From contig NZ_PPXD01000007.1 in assembly GCF_002909375.1 (NCBI RefSeq), positions 248,001-312,000 of the forward strand: 64,000 nucleotides of DNA, read 5' to 3'. The stretch is from Cryobacterium zongtaii (GTDB taxonomy: Bacteria > Actinomycetota > Actinomycetes > Actinomycetales > Microbacteriaceae). Each line of letters starts with the position of its first letter. The first letter of the stretch is position 1. Made by a program: the position numbers and the translations under genes. Below the pieces are notes generated by a model that saw nothing but the letters and a program-made list of their open reading frames with translations, was not told the origin of the DNA and made no database searches. Positions 44,459 to 53,982 of the stretch are shown here, in pieces.

Positions 44459-45628
44459 GTGCCCGATTCAGAGGATCAGCCCCAGCGCCCTGCGCAGTTT
44501 GCCGCGGCGCTCGACGCTATCCGTTCTTCCAGCCCGCGCCCGGAGCTGGTGGTCACCGAGATTTCGGCCCCCGGAAACCTCGCTCCGTATGCCGTGGCAC
44601 TGTCTGCGGATGTCACGCCGGTGCGACACGGCAGCGACTCCGACTTCGGTACCGGACGCTTCATTCTGCTCTACGACCCCGACGAACCCGAAAGTTGGGG
44701 CGGACCCTTCCGCGTCGTCTGCTTCGCGCAGGCGCCCCTCGAGAACGACATCGGAGTCGATCCGTTCCTCGCCGAGGTCGCCTGGGCCTGGTTGGTGGAT
44801 GCCCTGGACACCCGAGGTGCGAACTACACCGCCGCCTCCGGCACCGCCACCAAGATCCTCTCCTCGGGCTTCGGTGAGCTCGCCGCTCAGGGCGATGGCG
44901 CCCAGATCGAGCTGCGGGCGTCATGGAGTCCGTTGGACAACGACCTCGCCGCACACGTCGAAGGCTGGGGTGAGCTGCTGTGCATGCTCGCAGGCCTCCC
45001 GCCCGCCAGCGAGCTGCCCGCCCCGCCCCGTCACGGCCACCCTTCTTCCTCCCGTTCCTCGTCCTCTTCGTCCTCCTCCGCTCGGCATGGGCGTCCCTCC
45101 AGCGCTGAGGTACCCCGCTCCTCTGAACCGGGTGCTGACCATGGCGTGTCAGGACCGGGCTCGACGGGACCGGGCTCGCCAGGACAGGGCTTGTCAGAAC
45201 AGGGCTCGTCAGAACAGGGCTCGTCAGAACAGGGCTCGAAAGAACAGGGCTCGAAAGAACAGGGCAGCTCAGGGATCACGCTGGGCCCGGTGGACCAGAT
45301 CGGGCCGTCAGCCTCGTCTGTTCTGCGAACCGGCCCGGGATTGCATACGCTGGGAGTGGCCGCCGGCGGCCGCGAGTCTGCCGGCAGGGAAACGGCCGGT
45401 GGCGATTTCGCCGGCCTCGATGCGCCGGGCGCTGAACGCGCCGGCAGGGAGACCGCGGGAATGAACGTCATGGCAGGAAATGCAGTCGGAACCGAAACCA
45501 GCCCGGGGATGAACCCCGGGGCGTTGAGCAACACGGCGTTAGGCATGGGCAACACGCCTCTGACCAGCACTGCGCCGACTCTCACCAGCGTCGCGTATCT
45601 CTCGGCACATCGTGCATCCCGTGGTTGA
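44459..45628 (+). CDS. DUF3000 family protein with long repetitive C-terminal tail
   Basis: The first about 185 residues match DUF3000 (QFAAALDAIRSS, APYAVALSADV, GRFILLYDPDEPESWGGPFR, VAWAWLVDAL), a family of unknown function found just upstream of RNase D-like genes in Actinobacteria. The remaining 200 residues are unusual: a Ser-run, eight Gly/Ser/Glu/Gln pentapeptides from a 15-bp repeat, and a Gly/Ala/Thr-rich end. The family normally ends near residue 190-200. The tail has no signal or domain; it may be disordered. GTG 44459. The end overlaps the next gene by 17 bases. Confidence 0.85.
   Translation: MPDSEDQPQRPAQFAAALDAIRSSSPRPELVVTEISAPGNLAPYAVALSADVTPVRHGSDSDFGTGRFILLYDPDEPESWGGPFRVVCFAQAPLENDIGVDPFLAEVAWAWLVDALDTRGANYTAASGTATKILSSGFGELAAQGDGAQIELRASWSPLDNDLAAHVEGWGELLCMLAGLPPASELPAPPRHGHPSSSRSSSSSSSSARHGRPSSAEVPRSSEPGADHGVSGPGSTGPGSPGQGLSEQGSSEQGSSEQGSKEQGSKEQGSSGITLGPVDQIGPSASSVLRTGPGLHTLGVAAGGRESAGRETAGGDFAGLDAPGAERAGRETAGMNVMAGNAVGTETSPGMNPGALSNTALGMGNTPLTSTAPTLTSVAYLSAHRASRG
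45152..45271. repeat. 15-bp minisatellite, eight units, in the DUF3000 gene
   Basis: Units of the form gaacagggctcgtca; the pentapeptides read GPGST, GPGSP, GQGLS, EQGSS, EQGSS, EQGSK, EQGSK, EQGSS. The central units are almost perfectly identical, so recent duplication is likely. Confidence 0.9.
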
Positions 45629-46832
45629 CCGACCCGTGGTCACCCACCAGGTCATCGACTCCCGCACAGGCTATCTGGCGGCACTCGACGTGCTCGCCCA
45701 GGGAACCGGGCCGATCGGCATCGATGCGGAACGGGCATCGGGTTTCACCTACTCCCAGCGTGCTTACCTGATCCAGATCTTCCGCCGGGATGCGGGCACC
45801 TTCCTGTTCGATCCGCCGGCTATCGGCGACTTCGGCGAACTCAACGACGCCCTCGCCGACGAGGAATGGATCCTGCATGCAGCAAGTCAAGATCTCGCCT
45901 GCCTCCGCGAGGTCGGCCTCGACCCCACCCGCATCTTCGACACCGAGCTCGCCGCACGCCTGCTCGGCCTGCCCCGCGTGGGACTCGGCACTGTCGTCGA
46001 AGAACTCCTCGGCATTCACCTAGCCAAGGAACACTCCGCCGCCAACTGGTCGACCCGGCCGTTGCCCGAAAGCTGGCTGGTCTACGCAGCCCTGGACGTG
46101 GAGCTGCTCCCGGACCTCCGTGACAGCATGGTCGACCTGCTCGTGGAATCCGGCAAAACCGAGATCGCCGACCAGGAGTTCGCCGCGGTACTCGCCAAGG
46201 AAGCGAAGCCGGCCCGCGCGGAGCCCTGGCGCCGCCTGTCCGGCCTGCACGCCGTGCGTGGCCAGCGCAACCTGGCCGTGGCCCGCGAGCTGTGGGTCGC
46301 CAGGGACACCCTCGCCCAGGAGCTCGACGTCTCCCCCGGCCGTTTGGTTCCCGACGCGTCGCTGGTGGCCGCAGCACGTCTGCTGCCCGCGAACCGGAAC
46401 GCTCTCGCCGAGCTTCGCGAGTTCAACGGTCGCGCCAGCCGTACCGAGCTCGACAGGTGGTGGCAGGCCATCCTGCGTGGCCTCGCCAGCGTCGACCTGC
46501 CCTCGGTGAAGGCGAACGGCGACGCACTGCCGCCGCCCCGCGCCTGGGCTGACCGCAATCCCGACGCCGACCTGCGGTACAAGGCCGCGAGGGCCGCCCT
46601 GACGGCGGCCTCGGAGGAGCGCGCGGTGCCGTTGGAGAACCTCCTCACCCCCGACCACCTGCGTCGCGTGGCTTGGCAGCCGCCGGAGCCTGCCGGTGCC
46701 GATGCCGTGGGCGAGGCCCTCGCCGGTCTCGGTGCGAGAACCTGGCAGATTGAGGCCACTGCACAACTAATCGCTGATGCCTTTGTGGAAGTCCACCAAA
46801 GCGCGTCCGTTGCCGCCGACGCTGAGTCGTAG
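45612..46832 (+). CDS. RNase D-like 3'-5' exonuclease with HRDC domain
   Basis: A 406-residue protein. The DEDD exonuclease domain has GIDAERASGFTYSQRAYLIQIF (DxE), HAASQDLACLREVGLDPTRIFDTELAARLL and LVYAALDVELL (YxxxD). A C-terminal HRDC domain lies around residues 215-300 (LAVARELWVARDTLAQELDVSPGRLVPD). It probably trims stable RNA 3' ends. GTG 45612 overlaps the DUF3000 gene, as in the Rv2680-Rv2681 pair of M. tuberculosis. Confidence 0.92.
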   Translation: MHPVVDRPVVTHQVIDSRTGYLAALDVLAQGTGPIGIDAERASGFTYSQRAYLIQIFRRDAGTFLFDPPAIGDFGELNDALADEEWILHAASQDLACLREVGLDPTRIFDTELAARLLGLPRVGLGTVVEELLGIHLAKEHSAANWSTRPLPESWLVYAALDVELLPDLRDSMVDLLVESGKTEIADQEFAAVLAKEAKPARAEPWRRLSGLHAVRGQRNLAVARELWVARDTLAQELDVSPGRLVPDASLVAAARLLPANRNALAELREFNGRASRTELDRWWQAILRGLASVDLPSVKANGDALPPPRAWADRNPDADLRYKAARAALTAASEERAVPLENLLTPDHLRRVAWQPPEPAGADAVGEALAGLGARTWQIEATAQLIADAFVEVHQSASVAADAES

Positions 46833-46846
46833 GAACAGTCAAAGGA

Positions 46847-46876
46847 TTCACACCGGTTATTCCGTCACCCTAGGAT
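46847..46876 (+). promoter_or_regulatory. Candidate promoter of the beta-oxidation operon
   Basis: TTCACA (46847-46852, 5 of 6 to the -35 consensus), 18-base spacer, TAGGAT (46871-46876, 4 of 6 to the -10). The thiolase start is 33 bases downstream. Confidence 0.45.
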
Positions 46877-46909
46877 CGTGCGATACCTGTTTTGAGTGAT
46901 GGAGGCAAA

Positions 46910-48115
46910 GTGGCCGAGAGAACTGAAGTCGTCTTCGTGGACGGGGTTCGCACCCCGTTCGGTCGTGCCGGCGAGAAGGGTATGTATTGGAATACCCGCG
47001 CCGACGACCTGGTCGTCAAGGCGATCACCGGACTGATGGAACGCAACCCGAACGTGCCGGGCGAACGCATCGACGATGTTGCCATCGCGGCGACCACCCA
47101 GGCCGGTGACCAGGGGCTGACTCTCGGTCGCACCGCGGCCCTGCTGGCGGGCCTGCCCGTCTCGGTGCCGGGCTTCGCCATCGACCGCATGTGCGCGGGG
47201 GCGATGACCTCGGTCACCACCATGGGCGCCGCGATCGGTTTCGGCGCATACGACCTCGCCATCGCCGGCGGAGTCGAACACATGGGTCGCCACCCGATGG
47301 GCGCCGGGGTCGACCCGAACCCCCGGTTCCTCAGCGAACGCCTGGTCAGTGAGGACGCCCTCAACATGGGCGCGACCGCCGAGCGCATCCACGACCGGTT
47401 CCCCGAGTACACCAAGGACCGTTCCGACCGGTATGCCCTGCGCAGCCAGCAGAAGGTCGCGGCCGCGTACGAAGCGGGCAAGATTCAGCCGGACCTGGTG
47501 TCCGTGGCAACCCGCAGCGCCGCGGGCTGGGGCCTCGCCACCCGCGACGAGGCGCCGCGCCCCGAGACCACCCTCGAGGGCCTCGCCGGCCTGAAGACGC
47601 CGTTCCGGCCGCACGGCCGCATCACCGCCGGCAACGCGTCCGGCCTGAACGACGGCGCCACCGCCTGTCTTCTGGCCAGCGGCGCCACAGCTAAGGAGCT
47701 CGGCCTCAGCGTGAAGATGAAGCTCGTGAGCTTCGCCTTCGCCGGTGTCGAGCCTGAGGTGATGGGGCTGGGCCCCGTGCCCTCCACGGAGAAGGCGCTG
47801 CGCAAGGCCGGTCTGTCGATCACCGACATCGGCCTGTTCGAACTCAACGAGGCGTTCGCGGTGCAGGTGATCTCCTTCCTGGAGCACTTCGGCATAGACG
47901 ACGACGATCCCCGCGTCAACGAGTACGGCGGCGCCATCGCCATCGGGCATCCGCTCGCGTCGTCGGGCGTGCGCCTGATGAACCAGCTCGCCAGCCAGTT
48001 CGCCGAACACCCCGAGGTGCGTTACGGCGTCACGGCCATGTGCATAGGCCTCGGCCAGGGTGGCACTGTGATCTGGGAAAACCCGCACTTCAACAAGAAG
48101 GCAGCCAAGCGATGA
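46910..48115 (+). CDS. fadA: Acetyl-CoA C-acyltransferase (thiolase)
   Basis: Cleaves 3-ketoacyl-CoA to acetyl-CoA and a shortened acyl-CoA. The 401-residue product from GTG 46910 (ATGGAGG upstream) has IDRMCAGAMTSVTTMG with the nucleophilic Cys, GRITAGNASGLNDGATA, IAIGHPLASSGVRLM and CIGLGQGGTVIWE with the second catalytic Cys. The ATGA overlap with the downstream gene links them as a beta-oxidation pair. Confidence 0.95.
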   Translation: MAERTEVVFVDGVRTPFGRAGEKGMYWNTRADDLVVKAITGLMERNPNVPGERIDDVAIAATTQAGDQGLTLGRTAALLAGLPVSVPGFAIDRMCAGAMTSVTTMGAAIGFGAYDLAIAGGVEHMGRHPMGAGVDPNPRFLSERLVSEDALNMGATAERIHDRFPEYTKDRSDRYALRSQQKVAAAYEAGKIQPDLVSVATRSAAGWGLATRDEAPRPETTLEGLAGLKTPFRPHGRITAGNASGLNDGATACLLASGATAKELGLSVKMKLVSFAFAGVEPEVMGLGPVPSTEKALRKAGLSITDIGLFELNEAFAVQVISFLEHFGIDDDDPRVNEYGGAIAIGHPLASSGVRLMNQLASQFAEHPEVRYGVTAMCIGLGQGGTVIWENPHFNKKAAKR

Positions 48116-50304
48116 CCGACAAGACCAGCACCCCCATCGACTACGCCACCGTGGACTTCTCCCCGCTCATCGTGGTGTCTGGTGATGAAGTCGTCACCCA
48201 CTCGCTCGTCCGGGACGTCCCGCTTTCCGGCGGCCGCACCCTCGCCCTCGTGACGCTGGACAACGGGCGGGACCACACCAGGCCCAACACGCTCGGCCCG
48301 GTCACCCTCCTGGAATTCAGCGCCGTCATGGACGAGCTCACCGCCCGCGCCGGACGCGGTGAGATCCACGGCGTGGCCGTAACGGGCAAGCCGTTCATCC
48401 TCGCCGCTGGAGCCGATCTCAGTAAAGTCAGCGAGATCCCGTCCCGCGAGGTGGGCAAGCTGCTCGCTCAGCTCGGTCACTTCGCCCTGGGCAAGCTGAG
48501 CACCTTGGGGGTGCCGTCGTTCGTGTTCATCAACGGTCTCGCCCTGGGCGGCGGCCTCGAGGTGGCCTTGAACGCCGACTACCGCACCGTCGACGCGAGT
48601 GTCCCGGCCATAGCGCTGCCCGAGGTCTTCCTCGGCCTGATCCCCGGCTGGGGCGGCTCCTACCTGCTGCCCAACCTGATCGGCATCGAGAATGCCCTCA
48701 AGGTCATCGTTGAGAACCCGCTGAAGAACAACCGCACCTTGACCGGCGCGGACGCACTCAAGCTGGGCATCGCCGACAGAATGTTCGGGTCGGTGACCTT
48801 CCTGGAGAACTCCATCCGGTGGGCAGACGGTGTCATCGCCGGCAGCGTTTCGGTGAGCCGGCCCAACGCGCCCGGCAAGATCGAGCGCATGGTCAAGTGG
48901 GATGCGGCCGTCGGTATCGCCCGCAAGATGCTCGAGTCCCGCATCGGCACCGTCGCGGCATCGCCGTACGCGGCACTGGACTTGATCAAGGCGGCCCGCA
49001 CCGGCACCAAGGCCGAGGCCTTCGCCCGGGAGGACGAAGCCCTCGCCGACCTCATCTCCGGCGATCAGCTGCCCGCGAGCATCTACTCATTCAATCTGGT
49101 GCAGAAGCGCGCCAAGCGCCCGGCCGGCGCCCCGGACAAGACCCTGGCACGCCCCATCGGCAAAGTCGGTGTCATCGGCGCAGGCCTGATGGCCAGTCAG
49201 TTCGCCCTCCTGTTCGTGCGCCGGCTGAAGGTACCCGTCGTGATCACCGACCTCGACCAGGCCAGGGTCGACAAGGGAGTGGCCTACATCCACGGTGAGA
49301 TCCAGACCCTGCAGGACAAGGGCCGGATCAGCTCCGACGAGGCGAACCGGCTGCGCGCCCTGGTGACAGGCACCACCGACAAGGCCGACTTCGCCGACGC
49401 CGATTGGGTCATCGAAGCGGTCTTCGAGGAGCTCGGGGTGAAACAGGACGTTTTCGCCGAAATCGAAAAGCACATCTCCCCCACCGCGGTGCTGGCCACC
49501 AACACGTCATCGCTGTCGGTGGAGCAGATCGGCGCGAAGCTGGCCCACCCCGAACGGCTGGTCGGTTTCCACTTCTTCAATCCGGTCGCCGTGATGCCGC
49601 TCATCGAGGTCGTGAACACCCCCGCAACCGATGACGCCACCCTCTCAACCGCGATGGTGATCGCCGCCAAGCTGCGGAAGAACGCCGTCATCACCCGCGA
49701 CACCCCGGGCTTCGTGGTGAACCGGGTGCTGGCCAAGCTGCTCGGCGAGGCCATGCACGCCGTCGACACCGGCACACCGTTCGAGGTCGTCAACGGCGCC
49801 CTGGCGTCGTTCGGCCTGCCGATGACCCCGTTCGAGCTGCTCGAGCTGGTCGGCCTCAAGGTCGGCGCGCACGTGTTGGACACCCACCACGCGGCATTCC
49901 CCGACCGGTTCTTCGAGAGCACCAACCTGCACCGTCTGGCCGAGCACGGCAAGATCCTCGAGCGCAACTCCAGCGGCAAGGTCACCGGCTTCGACAAGGG
50001 TGCGGTGAAGATCGTCGCTGGCGGCACGACGCCCATCACGGCGGAGCAGATCCTGCGCCGGGTGGAGGACGGCCTCGCTGACGAGATCAAGCGGATGCTC
50101 GATGACGATGTGGTGCACGCGCCGGAGGACATCGACCTGTGCATGCTCCTCGGCGCCGGCTGGCCCTTCCAGATGGGCGGGATCACCCCGTACCTCGACA
50201 GGGTCGGCGCCAGCGAGCGGGTCTTCGGCGGCACGTTCCACACCCCGATGGTGCGCGGCGTCGGCTCCGCGGCAACGGCGAGCAGCACTCCCGTGTTGAG
50301 TTAG
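48112..50304 (+). CDS. Multifunctional beta-oxidation protein (enoyl-CoA hydratase / 3-hydroxyacyl-CoA dehydrogenase)
   Basis: A 730-residue FadB/FadJ-like protein. The N-terminal crotonase domain (residues about 20-210) has VAVTGKPFILAAGADLSKV and NGLALGGGLEVALNADYRT. The NAD-binding domain begins near residue 345 (KVGVIGAGLMASQFALLFV) and includes VIEAVFEELGVKQDVFAEIE and LVGFHFFNPVAVMPLIEVV. A C-terminal HAD domain has TPGFVVNRVLAKLLGEA. Together with the upstream thiolase it completes the two central steps after acyl-CoA oxidation. It overlaps the thiolase stop by ATGA. Confidence 0.94.
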   Translation: MTDKTSTPIDYATVDFSPLIVVSGDEVVTHSLVRDVPLSGGRTLALVTLDNGRDHTRPNTLGPVTLLEFSAVMDELTARAGRGEIHGVAVTGKPFILAAGADLSKVSEIPSREVGKLLAQLGHFALGKLSTLGVPSFVFINGLALGGGLEVALNADYRTVDASVPAIALPEVFLGLIPGWGGSYLLPNLIGIENALKVIVENPLKNNRTLTGADALKLGIADRMFGSVTFLENSIRWADGVIAGSVSVSRPNAPGKIERMVKWDAAVGIARKMLESRIGTVAASPYAALDLIKAARTGTKAEAFAREDEALADLISGDQLPASIYSFNLVQKRAKRPAGAPDKTLARPIGKVGVIGAGLMASQFALLFVRRLKVPVVITDLDQARVDKGVAYIHGEIQTLQDKGRISSDEANRLRALVTGTTDKADFADADWVIEAVFEELGVKQDVFAEIEKHISPTAVLATNTSSLSVEQIGAKLAHPERLVGFHFFNPVAVMPLIEVVNTPATDDATLSTAMVIAAKLRKNAVITRDTPGFVVNRVLAKLLGEAMHAVDTGTPFEVVNGALASFGLPMTPFELLELVGLKVGAHVLDTHHAAFPDRFFESTNLHRLAEHGKILERNSSGKVTGFDKGAVKIVAGGTTPITAEQILRRVEDGLADEIKRMLDDDVVHAPEDIDLCMLLGAGWPFQMGGITPYLDRVGASERVFGGTFHTPMVRGVGSAATASSTPVLS

Positions 50305-50334
50305 CCGCTCAGGGCACAACACCTGTTGCCCGTG

Positions 50335-50372
50335 CGGACAATTGTGGCCGGTGCGCCGGCCACAATTGTCCG
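50335..50372. terminator. Bidirectional terminator between fad operon and aldo/keto reductase
   Basis: Perfect 17-base stem (50335-50351 with 50356-50372) around tgcg, 30 bases after the FadB-like stop, between convergent genes. Confidence 0.85.
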
Positions 50373-50391
50373 TTTCGGGAACAGATGCGGG

Positions 50392-51777
<1,386 letters not shown>

Positions 51778-51905
51778 CTAAGTCAAGCGGTGTCCTGATC
51801 CGGCCATAACCATCCGCCAAAGCGGTCGCGTGGTCGCCTCGACGTGGTGGAGGTGACCACAGGGCCGCTTTCGCGGAACATACCGACGGGCGGCGGGTGA
51901 GGCGG

Positions 51906-53867
51906 TCAGTCGCGGGGGGCGCGCTGCAGGGGGACGGTGCCGGTTTCGGGGCGGTCGGCGTCGGCCGGCAGGGGGCGGGCGTGCGGTAGCTTGCTGCCGA
52001 GGACCATCGCGACGACGTCCCTGGCGATGTGCTGCGGCGTGAGGCCGACCCGCTCGAGGATCTCGGCGCGGGTGCCGTGGTCCAGGAACTCGTCAGGCAG
52101 ACCCAGCTCGGTGACGGCGGTGTCGACGCCGGCCTCGCGCAGGTCCTGACGGATGCGGGTGCCGATGCCGCCCACCCGGATACCGTCCTCGATGCTCACC
52201 ACGATGCGGTGCTGGGCGGCGAGTTCGATGATGCTCTGGGGCACCGGGACCACCCAGCGCGGATCGACGACAGTCGCACCGATGCCCTGGGCGGCGAGCC
52301 GCTCGGCGACCTCGAGGCCCATTCCGGCCATCGGACCGACGGTGACGATCAGCACGTCCTGCTGGCTGCTGCGGAGGAGCACGTCGACGCCGTCGGACAG
52401 ACGCTCGAGGGCGTCGAACTCGACGCCGGTGCTGCCCTTGGGGAACCGCAGCACCGTGGGCGCGTCGTCCACGAGGACCGCCTCGGCGAGCTCTTCCCGC
52501 AGTCGGGTGGAGTCGCGCGGTGCGGCGAGTCGGATGTGCGGGATGACCTGCAGGATTGCGAGGTCCCACATTCCGTGGTGGCTCGGACCGTCCGGCCCGG
52601 TGACCCCGGCCCGGTCGAGCACGAAGGTGACGCCGGCCCTGTGCAGGGCGACATCCATCAAGACCTGGTCGAAGGCACGGTTGATGAAGGTGGCGTAGAG
52701 GGCGACGACGGGGTGCAGGCCACCGAACGCGAGCCCGGCGGCGCTGGTCACCGCGTGCTGCTCGGCGATGCCGACGTCGTGCACCCGCTCGGGGAACCGC
52801 TCGGCCATCTTGTGCAGACCGGTGGGGCGCAGCATGGCCGCGGTGATCGCCACGAGCTTCGGATTGTCGGTGGCCAGGCTCAGCAGCTCATCGGCGAAGA
52901 CCGAGGTCCAGGACGGTGCTCCCGCGGATTCGGTGGGCTCACCGGTCTCAGGGTCGATGACGCCGACGGCGTGGAACTGGTCGGCGACGTCCTGCACGGC
53001 GGGGTCGTAACCCTTGCCCTTCTGGGTGATGGTGTGCACGATCACGGGAGCGCCGTAGTCCTTGGCCTGGCGCAGCGCCTCGAGCATGGCCTCCATGTCG
53101 TGGCCGTCCACCGGCCCGATGTACTTGATGTCGAGGTTGGAATACAGCGCCTCGTTGTTGGAGAACCGGCTGAGGAAGCCGTGCAGACCGCCACGCACGC
53201 CGCGGAAGATGGCGCGAGCCGGCGCGCCCATGTGGTCGAAGGCCTCCCGGCTGGAGAGGTAGGCGGCCCGGTAGCTGCGGCGCAGGCGCACGGTGTTGAG
53301 GAACCTGGCCATGCCGCCGATGGTGGGCGCGTACGAGCGGCCGTTGTCGTTGATCACGATGATCAGGCGCCGGTTGTTGTCGTCGCTGATGTTGTTCAGC
53401 GCTTCCCAGGTCATACCGCCGGTGAGCGAGCCGTCGCCGACGACGGCTATGACGTGCCGGTCGCTCTGCCCGGTCATCTCGAAGGCGCGGGAGATCCCGT
53501 CCGCCCAGGACAACGAGCTCGACGCGTGGGAGCTCTCGACGATGTCGTGCACGGATTCGCTGCGCTGCGGGTAGCCGGCCAGACCATCGGACTGGCGCAA
53601 CCGGCTGAAGTCCTGCCGTCCGGTGAGCATCTTGTGCACGTAGGACTGGTGACCGGTGTCGAAGACGATGGCGTCACGCGGCGAATCGAAGATCCGGTGG
53701 ATGGCGATGGTCATCTCGACCACGCCGAGGTTGGGGCCCAGATGCCCGCCGGTCTTCGAGATCTCCGCCACCAAGAAGGCGCGAACCTCCGCAGCCAGCT
53801 CTTCCAGCTGGTCCTTCGTGAGGCCGTCAAGGTCCCGGGGACCGTGGATCGTCTCCAGAAGGGTCAT
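51906..53867 (-). CDS. dxs: 1-deoxy-D-xylulose-5-phosphate synthase
   Basis: TPP enzyme making DXP from pyruvate and glyceraldehyde 3-phosphate, first step of the MEP isoprenoid pathway. The 653 residues are full length. FDTGHQSYVHKMLTGR is the first signature; VVGDGSLTGGMTWEALNNI is the TPP site (GDG...NN). HDVGIAEQHAVTSAAGLAFGG contains the catalytic Glu, and FVLDRAGVTGPDGPSHHGMWD is conserved. ATG 53867 is preferred over the GTG at 53873 because AAAGGT is spaced normally from the ATG. Confidence 0.97.
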   Translation of the reverse strand: MTLLETIHGPRDLDGLTKDQLEELAAEVRAFLVAEISKTGGHLGPNLGVVEMTIAIHRIFDSPRDAIVFDTGHQSYVHKMLTGRQDFSRLRQSDGLAGYPQRSESVHDIVESSHASSSLSWADGISRAFEMTGQSDRHVIAVVGDGSLTGGMTWEALNNISDDNNRRLIIVINDNGRSYAPTIGGMARFLNTVRLRRSYRAAYLSSREAFDHMGAPARAIFRGVRGGLHGFLSRFSNNEALYSNLDIKYIGPVDGHDMEAMLEALRQAKDYGAPVIVHTITQKGKGYDPAVQDVADQFHAVGVIDPETGEPTESAGAPSWTSVFADELLSLATDNPKLVAITAAMLRPTGLHKMAERFPERVHDVGIAEQHAVTSAAGLAFGGLHPVVALYATFINRAFDQVLMDVALHRAGVTFVLDRAGVTGPDGPSHHGMWDLAILQVIPHIRLAAPRDSTRLREELAEAVLVDDAPTVLRFPKGSTGVEFDALERLSDGVDVLLRSSQQDVLIVTVGPMAGMGLEVAERLAAQGIGATVVDPRWVVPVPQSIIELAAQHRIVVSIEDGIRVGGIGTRIRQDLREAGVDTAVTELGLPDEFLDHGTRAEILERVGLTPQHIARDVVAMVLGSKLPHARPLPADADRPETGTVPLQRAPRD

Positions 53868-53982
53868 GGGCACTACCTTTCACGTTTGTTGCAACGAACG
53901 GCTCACGCCGACGCAGAACTGGCGCGCAGTTCGGATTCCCCGAGTCTACGCGCCAGTCTGCGGCGATTCTGCGAATTCCCGG

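Noticed and set aside
45152-45271. 15-bp repeat array considered as CRISPR
   Set aside because: Units are contiguous without spacers and stay in the reading frame.
44112-45464. 450-codon plus-strand frame over the DUF3000 gene
   Set aside because: Reads the 15-bp repeat as RARQN; the DUF3000 frame carries the conserved domain.
51792-51892. Imperfect inverted repeat after dxs (aaagcgg ... ccgcttt)
   Set aside because: Stem is short and broken, no T-run; too weak to list as a terminator.
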